Source: JBBPZA01 sp963728925
GTDB taxonomy: Bacteria > Actinomycetota > Thermoleophilia > Solirubrobacterales > Solirubrobacteraceae
Length of the DNA stretch: 64,000 bases
Direction of reading: 5' to 3'
NCBI GenBank assembly: GCA_963728925.1
Contig: CAVSMB010000004.1
Span: 62,001 to 126,000 of the forward strand
The first letter of the stretch is position 1. Each line of letters opens with the position of its first letter. Shown piece after piece: positions 25,315-33,230 of the stretch. The notes below the pieces were generated by a model. The model was not told the origin of the DNA, ran no database searches, and saw only the letters and a list, made by a program, of their open reading frames with translations. The position numbers and the translations under genes were made by a program.

Positions 25315-25737
25315 CTAATCAAGCTCGGCCGCGCTCGCTTCTCCGAAACTGCTCGGCCGCGTCCAGGCCATCGCGAAGCACGTCGGGACCGCCTTGGGGC
25401 CCGAACGCGCGCGGTAGCTCGTCGGCGACTCGCCGACGATCTCGCGGAAGGTCCGGCTGAACGTGCCGAGGCTGAGGAAGCCGACGTCGATGCAGATCTC
25501 GGTGACGCTGCGGTCGGTCTCGCGCAGGAGGAACATCGAGCGCTCGACGCGCCGGCGCTGCAGGTAGCGGTGCGGCGTCTCCCCGAAGGTCGCCCGGAAG
25601 GTCCGGATGAAGTGCGCCTCGGAGACGTGCGCGACGCGGGCGAGAGCGGCGACGTCGAGCGGCTGCGCGTAGGCGCGATCCATCGCGTCGCGGGCGCGGA
25701 GCAGGCGGCGGTTGGACTCCTCGACGGCGCGGCTCAT
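25315..25737 (-). CDS. AraC-family regulator, DNA-binding domain only
   Basis: A 140-aa protein made of little more than the two helix-turn-helix motifs of AraC: LDVAALARVAHVSEAHFIRT and VTEICIDVGFLSLGTFSRTF, with FGETPHRYLQRRRVERSMFL between. There is no sensor domain, as in SoxS/MarA-type regulators, so activity may be set by expression level. It is first in an operon with the VOC gene and divergent from the protease gene at 25841; the 103-bp intergenic region is the obvious target. Confidence 0.85.
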   Translation of the reverse strand: MSRAVEESNRRLLRARDAMDRAYAQPLDVAALARVAHVSEAHFIRTFRATFGETPHRYLQRRRVERSMFLLRETDRSVTEICIDVGFLSLGTFSRTFREIVGESPTSYRARSGPKAVPTCFAMAWTRPSSFGEASAAELD

Positions 25738-25802
25738 CGCCTCATCTCACCACGAAGCGCCCGAGCGTGACGGCGCCCCTTGCCCGTGACCGCCGACCCG
25801 GG

Positions 25803-25833
25803 TAGCGTCGCGGCAGATCCCGCCCCGAGGAGG
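25803..25833 (+). promoter_or_regulatory. -10 element and ribosome binding site of the protealysin-like gene
   Basis: TAGCGT (25803-25808) is followed by GAGGAGG (25827-25833) 7 nt before ATG 25841. The leader is conventional, and the SD is among the strongest in the window, suggesting efficient translation. Confidence 0.45.
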
Positions 25834-25840
25834 CTCACCG

Positions 25841-26890
25841 ATGGCACGCCGCTGCTCGATCGCCTGCATCATCCCGCCGGTCGTCCTCGAGGAGCTGGCG
25901 CGGCGCGGCAGCGACGAGGACCGCGATGCGGCCCTGCGCACGTTGTCGGTCGACGCGACGCTGCGCACCGCGCGCGTGCACAACTCGCTGGTCGGGGCGG
26001 CCGTGAACTCGACGACGGTGACCCAGAGCGTTACCCCCGGCGCCCCGGCGCGGACGATCTACGACTGCCACGGCGAAGAGCCGACCATCGGCATAGCCCC
26101 CGTCCGCGAAGAGGGCTCTCCCGCGAGCGGCGACGTGACCGTCGACGAGGCCTACGACGGATTCGGCGACACGTACGGCTTCTACTGGAATCGCTTCCAG
26201 CGCGACTCGATCGACGGTCAGGGGATGCCGTTGCACGGCTGGGTCCACTACGGCCAGGGCTACGACAACGCGTTCTGGGACGGCTCGGAGATGGTGTTCG
26301 GCGACGGCAAGCTGTTCGACCGCTTCACCAAGTCGCTCGACGTCATCGGCCATGAGCTCACGCACGGGGTGACCGAGCACGAGGCCGGCCTGCAGTACCT
26401 CAACCAGTCCGGCGCGCTGAACGAATCGGTCTCCGACGTGTTCGGCGTCCTGGTCAAGCAGTTCACGCTCGGCCAGACCGTCGAGCAGGCCGATTGGCTG
26501 ATCGGCGCCGACATCGTCAAGGCCGGCTTCCCCGGCAAGGCGCTGCGCTCGATGGCCGAGCCGGGAACGGCCTGGGAGCGCGACAACCAGCCGGCCCACA
26601 TGAAGGACTACGTGCAGACCATGGGCGACAACGGCGGCGTGCACACCAACTCCGGGATCCCGAACAGGGCCTTCCACGACTTCGCCATGCGGCTCGGAGG
26701 CCAGGCGTGGGAGAGCGCGGGCCCGGTCTGGTACGAGACGCTGTGCGATCCGCAGCTCCCTTCGAACGCGACCTTCGCGGCCTTCGCCAAGCTGACGCTC
26801 GCGACGGCCCGGCGACTGCACTCCAACGAGGCGACCGAGGTCACCGCGCTCCGCGAGGCCTGGGCGGGCGTCGGCGTCGCCGCCGAGTGA
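25841..26890 (+). CDS. Protealysin-like M4 neutral metalloprotease
   Basis: A 349-aa zinc endopeptidase of the thermolysin family. HELTH at residues 171-175 gives two zinc ligands and the catalytic Glu, NESVSD at 194-199 gives the third ligand, and DNGGVHTNSGIPNRAF near 263 carries the transition-state His. The short pro-region (CSIACIIPPVVLEELARRG at the N-terminus) is the protealysin type. No signal peptide is visible, as in protealysins, which act inside or leave the cell by an unknown route. It is followed by a start-overlapping emfourin-like inhibitor gene, so activity is probably held in check within the cell. Confidence 0.9.
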   Translation: MARRCSIACIIPPVVLEELARRGSDEDRDAALRTLSVDATLRTARVHNSLVGAAVNSTTVTQSVTPGAPARTIYDCHGEEPTIGIAPVREEGSPASGDVTVDEAYDGFGDTYGFYWNRFQRDSIDGQGMPLHGWVHYGQGYDNAFWDGSEMVFGDGKLFDRFTKSLDVIGHELTHGVTEHEAGLQYLNQSGALNESVSDVFGVLVKQFTLGQTVEQADWLIGADIVKAGFPGKALRSMAEPGTAWERDNQPAHMKDYVQTMGDNGGVHTNSGIPNRAFHDFAMRLGGQAWESAGPVWYETLCDPQLPSNATFAAFAKLTLATARRLHSNEATEVTALREAWAGVGVAAE

Positions 26891-27183
26891 TGGCCGCGCA
26901 GCCGGAGCGGATCGAGCTGGAGCGCACGGGCGGCTTCGCCAACGTCCCCGTCCGCGCGAGCGTTGCGACCGAGACGCTCGATCCGCACGAGCGCGCCGGC
27001 GTCGACGCCGTCCTGAGCCGAGCGGCCGCAGCGGGCCCGCGGCCGGGCGCCCCCGATCGCCACCAGTACGACCTCACCGTCGTGACCGGTGACCGCCGCC
27101 ACCACGTCCGGCTCGGCGAGAGCGAGATCGACGAGCGGCTGCGCCCGCTGATCAACCGCCTCGAGCGCGACGCCGAGCCCTGA
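26890..27183 (+). CDS. Emfourin-like protealysin inhibitor
   Basis: A 97-aa protein. The start MAAQPERIELERTGGFANVP, the DPHERAGVDAVLSRA helix and DRHQYDLTVVTGDRRHHVRL match the layout of emfourin, the inhibitor encoded beside protealysin in Serratia. ATG 26890 overlaps the protease stop (TGATG), so protease and inhibitor are made in step. Identification rests on the short N-terminal motif, size and invariant gene pairing; no other family fits as well. Confidence 0.72.
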   Translation: MAAQPERIELERTGGFANVPVRASVATETLDPHERAGVDAVLSRAAAAGPRPGAPDRHQYDLTVVTGDRRHHVRLGESEIDERLRPLINRLERDAEP

Positions 27184-27201
27184 GCGCCCGGTGCGGGCCG
27201 A

Positions 27202-27381
27202 TCAGCTCGCCCACACCGCCACCGCGGGGCCGGCGAACAGCGCGGCGGTCCTCAGCAGCACGGCGACGAGGTCGACCGGGAGCTGCTCGGCGAAGCAGCC
27301 CGGATGCACGGCGCCGCCGGTCGCCGGCTCAAGGAGCGGCGTTTCGGCAATCGGGCGGCGGCAGAGAGCGCAGGTGGCCAT
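27202..27381 (-). CDS. Small zinc-binding protein coupled to acyl-CoA synthetase
   Basis: A 59-aa protein: MATCALCRRPIAETPLLEPA, then a HPGCF motif, then a hydrophobic C-terminal segment (VDLVAVLLRTAALFAGPAVA) that could span the membrane. CxxC plus HxxC make a plausible zinc knuckle. ATG 27381 TGATG-overlaps the synthetase stop. Function unknown; it may tether or modulate the synthetase (inference only). Confidence 0.55.
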   Translation of the reverse strand: MATCALCRRPIAETPLLEPATGGAVHPGCFAEQLPVDLVAVLLRTAALFAGPAVAVWAS

Positions 27382-29081
27382 CAGCCCGACCGCCGCGCCA
27401 CTGAGAGGCCCGTGCCCGCCGACCGCTCGACGGCCAGCTCGCGGAGGCGGTATTTCTGGATCTTGCCGGTCACGGTCATGGGGAAGTCGTCGACGAGCCT
27501 CCAGTGGCGGGGGATCTTGTACTTGGCGATCCTTTCCTTGCACGCGTCGGCGAGGCCCCGCGCGGTGAGGGTCGCGTTGGCGCGCGGCTTGACCCAGGCC
27601 ATGACCTCCTCGCCGTAGCGTGGGCTGGGCACCCCGATCACGTGGGCGTCGGCGACGCCGGGCAGGCGGTGCAGGAACTCCTCGATCTCGCGGGGGTAGA
27701 TGTTCTCCCCGCCGCGGATGATCATGTCCTTGATGCGCCCGACGATGCTCAGGTAGCCGTCGTCGTCCATGAGCGCCAGATCGCCGGTATGCATCCAGCC
27801 GTCTGCGTCGATCGCCTCCGCCGTCGCGCGCGGGTCGTCCCAGTAGCCCAGCATCACGCCGTACCCGCGGGTGCACTGCTCACCGGCGGTGCCGCGAGGG
27901 ACGGTCTCCCCGGTCTCCGGATCGACGACCTTGATCTCGACGTGAGGGTGGACGCGCCCCACAGTCGTGATGCGCTTCTCGACGGGGTCGTCGAGCGCGG
28001 TCTGGGTGGAGACCGGCGCGGTCTCGGTCATCCCGCAGACGATCGTGACGCCCTCCATGTGCATGCGCGAGCGGACCTTGCGCATGACGTCGGCCGGACA
28101 CGGCGCGCCGCCCATCATCCCCGTCCGCAGGCTGGTCAGGTCGAAGCGCTCGAAGGAGGGGTCTTCGAGCACGGCGATGAACATCGTCGGGACGCCGTAC
28201 AGCGCGGTGCAGCGCTCCGCCTCCACCGTCTCGAGCACCGCGGCGGCGTCGAAGGCCTCGCTCGGCACGACGACGCACGAGCCGTGGGTCGCGCACGCGA
28301 GCGTGCCGAGCACCATGCCGAAGCAGTGGTAGAACGGCACCGGGACGCACGCCCGGTCCTGTTCGGCGTAGCACAGCACCTCGGCCACCTGGTTGGCGTT
28401 GTTGAGGATGTTGCGGTGCGACAGCGTTGCGCCCTTGGGCGCGCCGGTGGTGCCCGACGTGAACTGGATGTTGATCGGGTCGTCGCTCACCAGTGTGGCC
28501 TCGCGCGCGGCGAGCTCGTGATCTGAGACCCCCTCGCCCGCGGCGAGGAACGCGGCCCAGTCGTTCTCGAGGACGATCGCCTCCCTCAGCGCGGGGCAAC
28601 GCGGTCCGACCTCGTCGAGCATCGCCACGTAATCCGCGCCGCGAAGGCCGCGAGCCATGACGAGCACGCTCACCCCGGCCTTGGTCAGCGCGTACCCGAG
28701 CTCGGCCGCCTTGTAGGCGGGGTTGACCGTGACGAGGATCGCCCCGACCCGCGCCGTCGCGAACTGGGTGACGACCCATTCGTAGCGGTTGGGCGCCCAG
28801 ATCCCAACGCGGTCGCCCTTCTGGACGCCGCGGGCGATCAAGGCGCGCGCGGCGCGGTCGACCTGCTGCCAGAGCTCGCCGTAGGTCGCGCGATACCCCT
28901 GGTGGCGCACGACCAGCGCGGCTTCCTCGGCGAAGCGCGCGACGGTTCGACGCAGGTTCTCGCCAATCGTCTCGCTCAGCAGCGGGACCTCGCCCGAGCC
29001 GTGTGCGTAGGAGACAGCGGGCGAGCGGTCTGTGGTGCCGCCGGGCGGCGCGTCGATCTCGGAGAGGACATCAGCTGACAT
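27381..29081 (-). CDS. AMP-binding acyl-CoA synthetase (fatty-acid-CoA ligase)
   Basis: A 566-aa member of the ANL superfamily. It activates a carboxylic acid with ATP and CoA. Motifs: IQFTSGTTGAPKGATLSHRN (P-loop, ~residue 210), ALYGVPTMFIAVLEDPSFER, VCGMTETAPVSTQTALDDPV (~355), GWMHTGDLALMDDDGYLSIV (~445), and the C-terminal lysine motif TVTGKIQKYRLRELAVE. The VPVPFYHCFGMVLG stretch is typical of medium/long-chain FadD-like enzymes. A good AGGAG precedes ATG 29081. Substrate chain length is not determinable here. Confidence 0.92.
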   Translation of the reverse strand: MSADVLSEIDAPPGGTTDRSPAVSYAHGSGEVPLLSETIGENLRRTVARFAEEAALVVRHQGYRATYGELWQQVDRAARALIARGVQKGDRVGIWAPNRYEWVVTQFATARVGAILVTVNPAYKAAELGYALTKAGVSVLVMARGLRGADYVAMLDEVGPRCPALREAIVLENDWAAFLAAGEGVSDHELAAREATLVSDDPINIQFTSGTTGAPKGATLSHRNILNNANQVAEVLCYAEQDRACVPVPFYHCFGMVLGTLACATHGSCVVVPSEAFDAAAVLETVEAERCTALYGVPTMFIAVLEDPSFERFDLTSLRTGMMGGAPCPADVMRKVRSRMHMEGVTIVCGMTETAPVSTQTALDDPVEKRITTVGRVHPHVEIKVVDPETGETVPRGTAGEQCTRGYGVMLGYWDDPRATAEAIDADGWMHTGDLALMDDDGYLSIVGRIKDMIIRGGENIYPREIEEFLHRLPGVADAHVIGVPSPRYGEEVMAWVKPRANATLTARGLADACKERIAKYKIPRHWRLVDDFPMTVTGKIQKYRLRELAVERSAGTGLSVARRSG

Positions 29082-29182
29082 GGTCGGTGTAGCTCCTGGC
29101 GTGGGCGCGGTCGGGGTGCGATCGACAGCTTGCGGCGCCGTGGCGGCGGTGTCACTGGGGCAATCCCTGGGCGGCCCCGGGG

Positions 29183-29491
29183 TTAGAAGCGTGGGACGAG
29201 CTCATCGAGGACGTCGGGAAGGCCTGTCAGATCGGGCAGCTCGCGGCTTGGCGCCGGCCGCGCGTGCTCGTCGAGGCGGTTGATCCAGACGGAGGGGAGG
29301 CCGAGCTCGGTCGCCGGGACGATGTCGTGGAAGTGGCTCTGCGCGACGTGAACGTGACGGTTTGGGTCGGCCCCGGTCCTGTCCGCGAAGGCCCGCCAGT
29401 GGCCGAGCGCGGGCTCGTAGCTGCCGATCTCCGAGGCGACGACGGCGTCGTCGAAGGGAACCCCGCGCTCAGAGCACGATGCGCTGCGCAT
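29183..29491 (-). pseudogene. C-terminal fragment of a 2-haloacid-dehalogenase-like HAD protein
   Basis: Only the last ~100 residues of a type II haloacid dehalogenase-like protein are present (ASEIGSYEPALGHWRAFADR, then HVAQSHFHDIVPATELGLPS and VWINRLDEHARP). The N-terminal half with the nucleophile DxY/DGT motif is missing. In its place lies the 3' end of the ornithine cyclodeaminase-like gene, which overlaps the fragment by 23 bp. An intact homologue with the same C-terminal layout is at 39673-40353. I regard this as a truncated remnant; expression from ATG 29491 would give an inactive cap-less piece. Confidence 0.65.
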
Positions 29492-30416
29492 CGAGGCCGC
29501 CGGCTCGCCACACCTCCAGCGCGGCGAGGGCGATCGCGAGGTCCTGGATGGCCAGGCCGGTCGAGTCGAAGAGCGTCACCGCGTCGGGGCCGGGTCGACC
29601 CGGCGCGTCGCCGCACAGCACGGCGCCGAGGTCGGTCACGTGGTCGCGCGTCACGAGGCCTTGCTCGACCGCGGCGGTGAGCTCGCCGCCGTGGGCGGCC
29701 TGCTCCCACTGGTCGCAGAACAGCGAGCAGGACGCCACCGCGGCGGGCGTCGCCTCGGCCTTCCCGGGCCCGTCGGCGCCGAGCATGTTGAGGTGGAGGC
29801 CCCGACGCAGGTCGCCGGCCTCGAGCACGGGCTCGGCGCCCGGCGTCACGCAGCACACGACCTCGCAGGCGAGCGCCTGTTGGCGCGACCCGGCCGTCCA
29901 GCCCAGCTCCGTCGCGACCGCTTCGGCCGCCTCGGGCCGTGGATCGGCGCATACGCCCGGCCCGTAGCCCGCGGCCGCCAGGCAGCGCGCTGCCCAGGCG
30001 CCGTGGAGCCCGGCGCCGACGAGGCCGACCGTCCGCGCCTCCAGCGGGGCGAGGGCGCGGCTCGCCACCGCGGCCACGGCGCCGGTGCGCAGGGCGGTGA
30101 CCGAGCGCGCGTCGAGCAGCATGAGCGGCTCGCCGGTCTGCGCGTCGGAGAGGCACACGACGCCGGTCACCGTCGGCAGCCCGCGCGGCGGGTTGCCGGG
30201 GAAGGAGGTGACCCACTTGAGCAGCGCCACGCCGCCGCCGCGGGCGGGCATGGCCCGGAAGTCGCCCCACGGCGGGCTCTGGAGGTACACCTTCGCGGGC
30301 ATCACCCAATCGCCGCGGTGATGGCGCCGAAAGCCGTCCTCGACGGCCGCGATCGCCGCGTCGGGACCGACCGCGCACAGGACGGCGTCGTGGTCGAGCA
30401 CGGCGATCCCGGGCAT
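29469..30416 (-). CDS. Ornithine cyclodeaminase / mu-crystallin family NAD(P) enzyme
   Basis: A 315-aa protein. LDARSVTALRTGAVAAVASR (~105) and the Rossmann motif TVGLVGAGLHGAWAARCLAA (~130) are the OCD/mu-crystallin signature, followed by CEVVCCVTPGAEPVLEAGDL and a LGADGPGKAE region. Members are ornithine cyclodeaminases, alanine dehydrogenases or ketimine reductases; the substrate is not evident. ATG 30416 is chosen because a -10 element (TATCGT) lies 10 nt upstream and the OCD fold starts here; the longer open frame upstream is low-complexity Arg-rich. Confidence 0.85.
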   Translation of the reverse strand: MPGIAVLDHDAVLCAVGPDAAIAAVEDGFRRHHRGDWVMPAKVYLQSPPWGDFRAMPARGGGVALLKWVTSFPGNPPRGLPTVTGVVCLSDAQTGEPLMLLDARSVTALRTGAVAAVASRALAPLEARTVGLVGAGLHGAWAARCLAAAGYGPGVCADPRPEAAEAVATELGWTAGSRQQALACEVVCCVTPGAEPVLEAGDLRRGLHLNMLGADGPGKAEATPAAVASCSLFCDQWEQAAHGGELTAAVEQGLVTRDHVTDLGAVLCGDAPGRPGPDAVTLFDSTGLAIQDLAIALAALEVWRAGGLDAQRIVL

Positions 30417-30426
30417 CGGCCGCCGC

Positions 30427-30436
30427 ACGATAGCCT
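30427..30436. promoter_or_regulatory. Overlapping divergent -10 elements
   Basis: ACGATAGCCT contains TATCGT on the minus strand (30432 to 30427, 10 nt from the OCD-family ATG) and TAGCCT on the plus strand (30431-30436, towards the gene at 30475). The two promoters share two base pairs, so they should compete for polymerase. Confidence 0.45.
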
Positions 30437-30474
30437 GCGGGCGCCGCCCCGACAGGCCGCCGCCCCGCCCCCTC

Positions 30475-30696
30475 ATGAACCGCCGCCCCAAGCTCGAGAT
30501 CGTCGCCCCCGCCGCGTCGCCGGAGGAGGCCGCTGCGGTCGTCGCCGCCCTGGAGCGGTTCCTGCGCGACACGGTGCCGCCCCCCGCGCCGGTCGCGCCG
30601 CCTCGCAACCCGTGGCAGCGGGCCGCGCTCTACGAGGCTGTCGGGCGCGAGCCCGACGGGCCCTCGCCGTGGGGCGATCCGCACCCGTGGGGCTGA
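30475..30696 (+). CDS. Acyl-CoA carboxylase epsilon-like small subunit
   Basis: A 73-aa protein: RPKLEIVAPAASPEEAAAVV, then a variable proline-rich linker, then PRNPWQRAALYEAVGREP. The LEIV...SPEEAAAVVAALERFL start and the NPWQRAAL end resemble the ACC epsilon family (short proteins that support actinobacterial carboxylase complexes). Alpha and beta chains are present in the window at 35674 and 20438 but not adjacent. Similarity is short, so the call is moderate; the same size range includes many uncharacterised actinobacterial proteins. Confidence 0.5.
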   Translation: MNRRPKLEIVAPAASPEEAAAVVAALERFLRDTVPPPAPVAPPRNPWQRAALYEAVGREPDGPSPWGDPHPWG

Positions 30697-30714
30697 CCCG
30701 CCCGCAATACTCAG

Positions 30715-30739
30715 AATCCCAATCCGGGATTGCTATATT
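30715..30739 (+). promoter_or_regulatory. Inverted-repeat operator and -10 element of the sulfate assimilation operon
   Basis: AATCCC (30715-30720), a 5-bp spacer and GGGATT (30726-30731) form a perfect inverted repeat directly upstream of, and almost touching, TATATT (30734-30739). A repressor bound here would block polymerase. The leader that follows (to ATG 30799) contains a GCCCGG...CCGGGC hairpin and a CCGGAG ribosome site. Confidence 0.5.
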
Positions 30740-30798
30740 CCGGCTGCCCGGCCGCGACCGGGCCGGCTCTGAACCCGAACCTCCGGAGACACCCACCG

Positions 30799-32637
30799 AT
30801 GGAGCCATCCGCGATCGAGAGCCGGCCTTCGACCGTTCGCAAGGTCGGCCGCAAGGGCACGCTCGAGAACCCCGAGATCCTCGAGAACGTCCCGGGGCAC
30901 GTCATCCCCGTCCTCCAGCGCGAGTTCGACGACTTCGACTCCGAGGCGACCCGGTTCCTCGACGGGCAGACGCCCGAGGACCAGTTCATCGGCTTCCGTC
31001 TCAAGCAGGGCGTCTACGGCCAGCGCCAGGCCGAGCGCCAGATGATCCGCGTGAAGCTGCCCTTCGGCGGGATCACCCCCGACCAGATGGACGCCTTCGC
31101 CGACGTCGTCGAGAAGTACGTCCCGCTGCGCAAGGGCCACATCACGACGCGTCAGAACATCCAGCTCCACCACATCCCGCTTCCCGACGCGGCGAAGCTC
31201 ATCCGCGAGATCTCCGACGTCGGGCTCTCGAGTCGTGAGGGCTGCGGCAACACCGTGCGCAACGTGACCGGAGACCCGTGGGCCGGGATCAGCGAGGGCG
31301 AGCTCTTCGACCCCACGCCGTATCTCGGCGCCTACGTGCGCTACTTCGTGCGCCACCCGACGACCCAGCTCATGCCGCGCAAGGTCAAGACCGCGTTCAC
31401 CGCGACCGACGAGGACCGGGCGATCACCGGGATCCACGACATCGGCTTCATCCCGCGCGTCCGCCACGGCCGCCGCGGCTTCGAGGTCCGGGTCGGCGGC
31501 GGGACGTCGATCATGCCGCGCATCGCCCCGACGCTGGTCGACTTCGCGGGAGCCGACGACGGCGAGTACCTCAAGGTCTCCGAGGCCGTCTTCCGCATCT
31601 TCGACCGCCAGGAGTGGCTGCGGGCCAACCGCGCCCGCGCGCGCATCAAGGTCTTCGTCGACAAGTTCGGGATCGACGAGCTTCGCCGCCAGGTCGAGGA
31701 GGAGCTGCGGGGCGACTGGGTCGGCGAGCGCGACTTCGCCGTCGACGCGCTCGGCTTCGACCACGACGAGGAGGCCAACGCGCCCGCGCCGCCCCCCGTC
31801 GCCTCGAGCCCGAACGGCGACCGCACGCCCTTCGAGCGCTTCCGCGCGACCAACGTCCAGCCCCAGCGCCAGCCCGGGTTCTCCGCCGTCGAGGTGAAGG
31901 TCACCCGCGGCGACCTGAGCCCCGAGGAGTTCCGCGGGCTAGGGCAGATCATGCGCGACTTCTCGGGCGGCTTCGCGCGCACCACCGTGCAGCAGAACCT
32001 CGTCCTGCGTTGGGTGCGCGACGAGGCGCTCTACGACGTGTGGCTGCGTCTCTCCGAGCTCGGCCTGGCGCAGGCGGGCGCGCGCGAGATCTCAGACGTC
32101 GTGAGCTGCCCGGGGACCGACTCCTGCAAGCTCGGCATCACGAGCTCGATGGGGCTCAACGCCGCCCTGCAGGAGCGCATCGAGGCGATGGCCATCGACG
32201 ACGAGCGCACCCGCGCCATCCACATCAAGATGAGCGGCTGCCCGAACGGCTGCAGCCAGCACCACATCGCCAACATCGGCTTCTACGGCGCGTCGATGAA
32301 GGTCGGCGAGCACACCATCCCCGCCTACATCGCCCACATCGGCGGCACCTACGAGCACGGCGAGGTCGCCTACGGCGAGCGCCTGAAGGTTCGCTTGCCG
32401 GCGAAGCGGGTGCCCGACGCGGTCGAGCGCTGGATCCGCCTGTACGAGGACGGGCGCGAGGACGACGAGGAGTTCAACGCCTGGGCGAAGCGTGTCGGCC
32501 GCGCAGCTTTCGAGGACGCCGTGCGGGATCTGGCCATGCCCGTCGAATTCAACCTCGACACCATGAGCCAGTTCATCGACTGGGACCGCTCAGAGCCCTT
32601 CCAGGTGGTCCGGGGCGAGGGCGAGTGCGCGGTCTAG
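30799..32637 (+). CDS. Siroheme-dependent assimilatory sulfite reductase (nitrite/sulfite reductase family)
   Basis: A 612-aa protein with two nitrite/sulfite-reductase half repeats: ferredoxin-like RLKQGVYGQRQAERQMIRVK and YVPLRKGHITTRQNIQLHHI in the first, FSAVEVKVTRGDLSPEEFRG in the second. The [4Fe-4S]-siroheme cysteines are C437 and C443 (CPGTDSC) and C481 and C485 (SGCPNGCSQHH). It reduces sulfite to sulfide with ferredoxin. The family alone cannot separate nitrite from sulfite reductase; the following cysH, cysD and cysN genes make sulfite the likely substrate. Confidence 0.9.
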   Translation: MEPSAIESRPSTVRKVGRKGTLENPEILENVPGHVIPVLQREFDDFDSEATRFLDGQTPEDQFIGFRLKQGVYGQRQAERQMIRVKLPFGGITPDQMDAFADVVEKYVPLRKGHITTRQNIQLHHIPLPDAAKLIREISDVGLSSREGCGNTVRNVTGDPWAGISEGELFDPTPYLGAYVRYFVRHPTTQLMPRKVKTAFTATDEDRAITGIHDIGFIPRVRHGRRGFEVRVGGGTSIMPRIAPTLVDFAGADDGEYLKVSEAVFRIFDRQEWLRANRARARIKVFVDKFGIDELRRQVEEELRGDWVGERDFAVDALGFDHDEEANAPAPPPVASSPNGDRTPFERFRATNVQPQRQPGFSAVEVKVTRGDLSPEEFRGLGQIMRDFSGGFARTTVQQNLVLRWVRDEALYDVWLRLSELGLAQAGAREISDVVSCPGTDSCKLGITSSMGLNAALQERIEAMAIDDERTRAIHIKMSGCPNGCSQHHIANIGFYGASMKVGEHTIPAYIAHIGGTYEHGEVAYGERLKVRLPAKRVPDAVERWIRLYEDGREDDEEFNAWAKRVGRAAFEDAVRDLAMPVEFNLDTMSQFIDWDRSEPFQVVRGEGECAV

Positions 32638-33230
32638 CCCTCGACGAGGCCCGCGACGCGCTCGCCGAGGCGGTCGAGCGCCACCACCCCAGCCTCGTGC
32701 TCGCCTGCTCCTTCCAGAAGGAGGAGTCGGTGCTCGTCGACCTCGTCACCCAGGTGGCGCCCGACGCCCGCGTCTTCACCATCGACACGGGGGTCCTCTT
32801 CGAAGAGACGCTCGCGACGTGGCGCGCCTTCGAGGAGCGCTGGGGCGTCCAGGTCGAAGTCCACGACGCGCGCGGCGCGTGGACGGCCGAGCACTGCTGC
32901 GGCGGTGCGAAGGTGGCCGCCCTGGAGCGGGCGCTGGAGGGTGTCGACGCATGGATCACCGGCGTGCGCCGCGAGCAGGCCGACACGCGGGCCGACGCGC
33001 AGCCGGTGGACTGGGACGCGCGGCGCGGGATCGCGAAGTACAACCCGCTCGCCAACTGGACCGAGGAGCAGGTCTGGGCCTACGTGATGGAGCGCGGGCT
33101 GCCCTACAACCCGCTCCACGACCGCGGCTACGCGTCGATCGGCTGCGTGATCTGCACCGTCCCGGGCGACGGACGCCAGGGCCGCTGGGCGGGCGAGGAC
33201 AAGACGGAGTGCGGCCTCCACGTGGCGTGA
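32625..33230 (+). CDS. cysH: Assimilatory APS reductase ([4Fe-4S] type CysH)
   Basis: A 201-aa protein starting at GTG 32625, overlapping the sulfite reductase stop by 13 bp. Motifs: VLACSFQKEESVLVDLV (phosphosulfate-binding P-loop), FTIDTGVLFEETLATW, ITGVRREQADTRADAQPVDW, and the nucleophile ECGLH at C196. C91-C92 together with C174/C177 (GCVICT) are the four cluster ligands that mark APS, not PAPS, reductases. It converts APS to sulfite with thioredoxin. Somewhat shorter than E. coli CysH at the N-terminus. The absence of an APS kinase gene nearby agrees with the APS route. Confidence 0.92.
   Translation: MRGLALDEARDALAEAVERHHPSLVLACSFQKEESVLVDLVTQVAPDARVFTIDTGVLFEETLATWRAFEERWGVQVEVHDARGAWTAEHCCGGAKVAALERALEGVDAWITGVRREQADTRADAQPVDWDARRGIAKYNPLANWTEEQVWAYVMERGLPYNPLHDRGYASIGCVICTVPGDGRQGRWAGEDKTECGLHVA

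Noticed and set aside
30799..32637. Assimilatory nitrite reductase
   Set aside because: The family covers both activities, but the operon continues with APS reductase and sulfate adenylyltransferase and has no nitrate genes, so sulfite is favoured.
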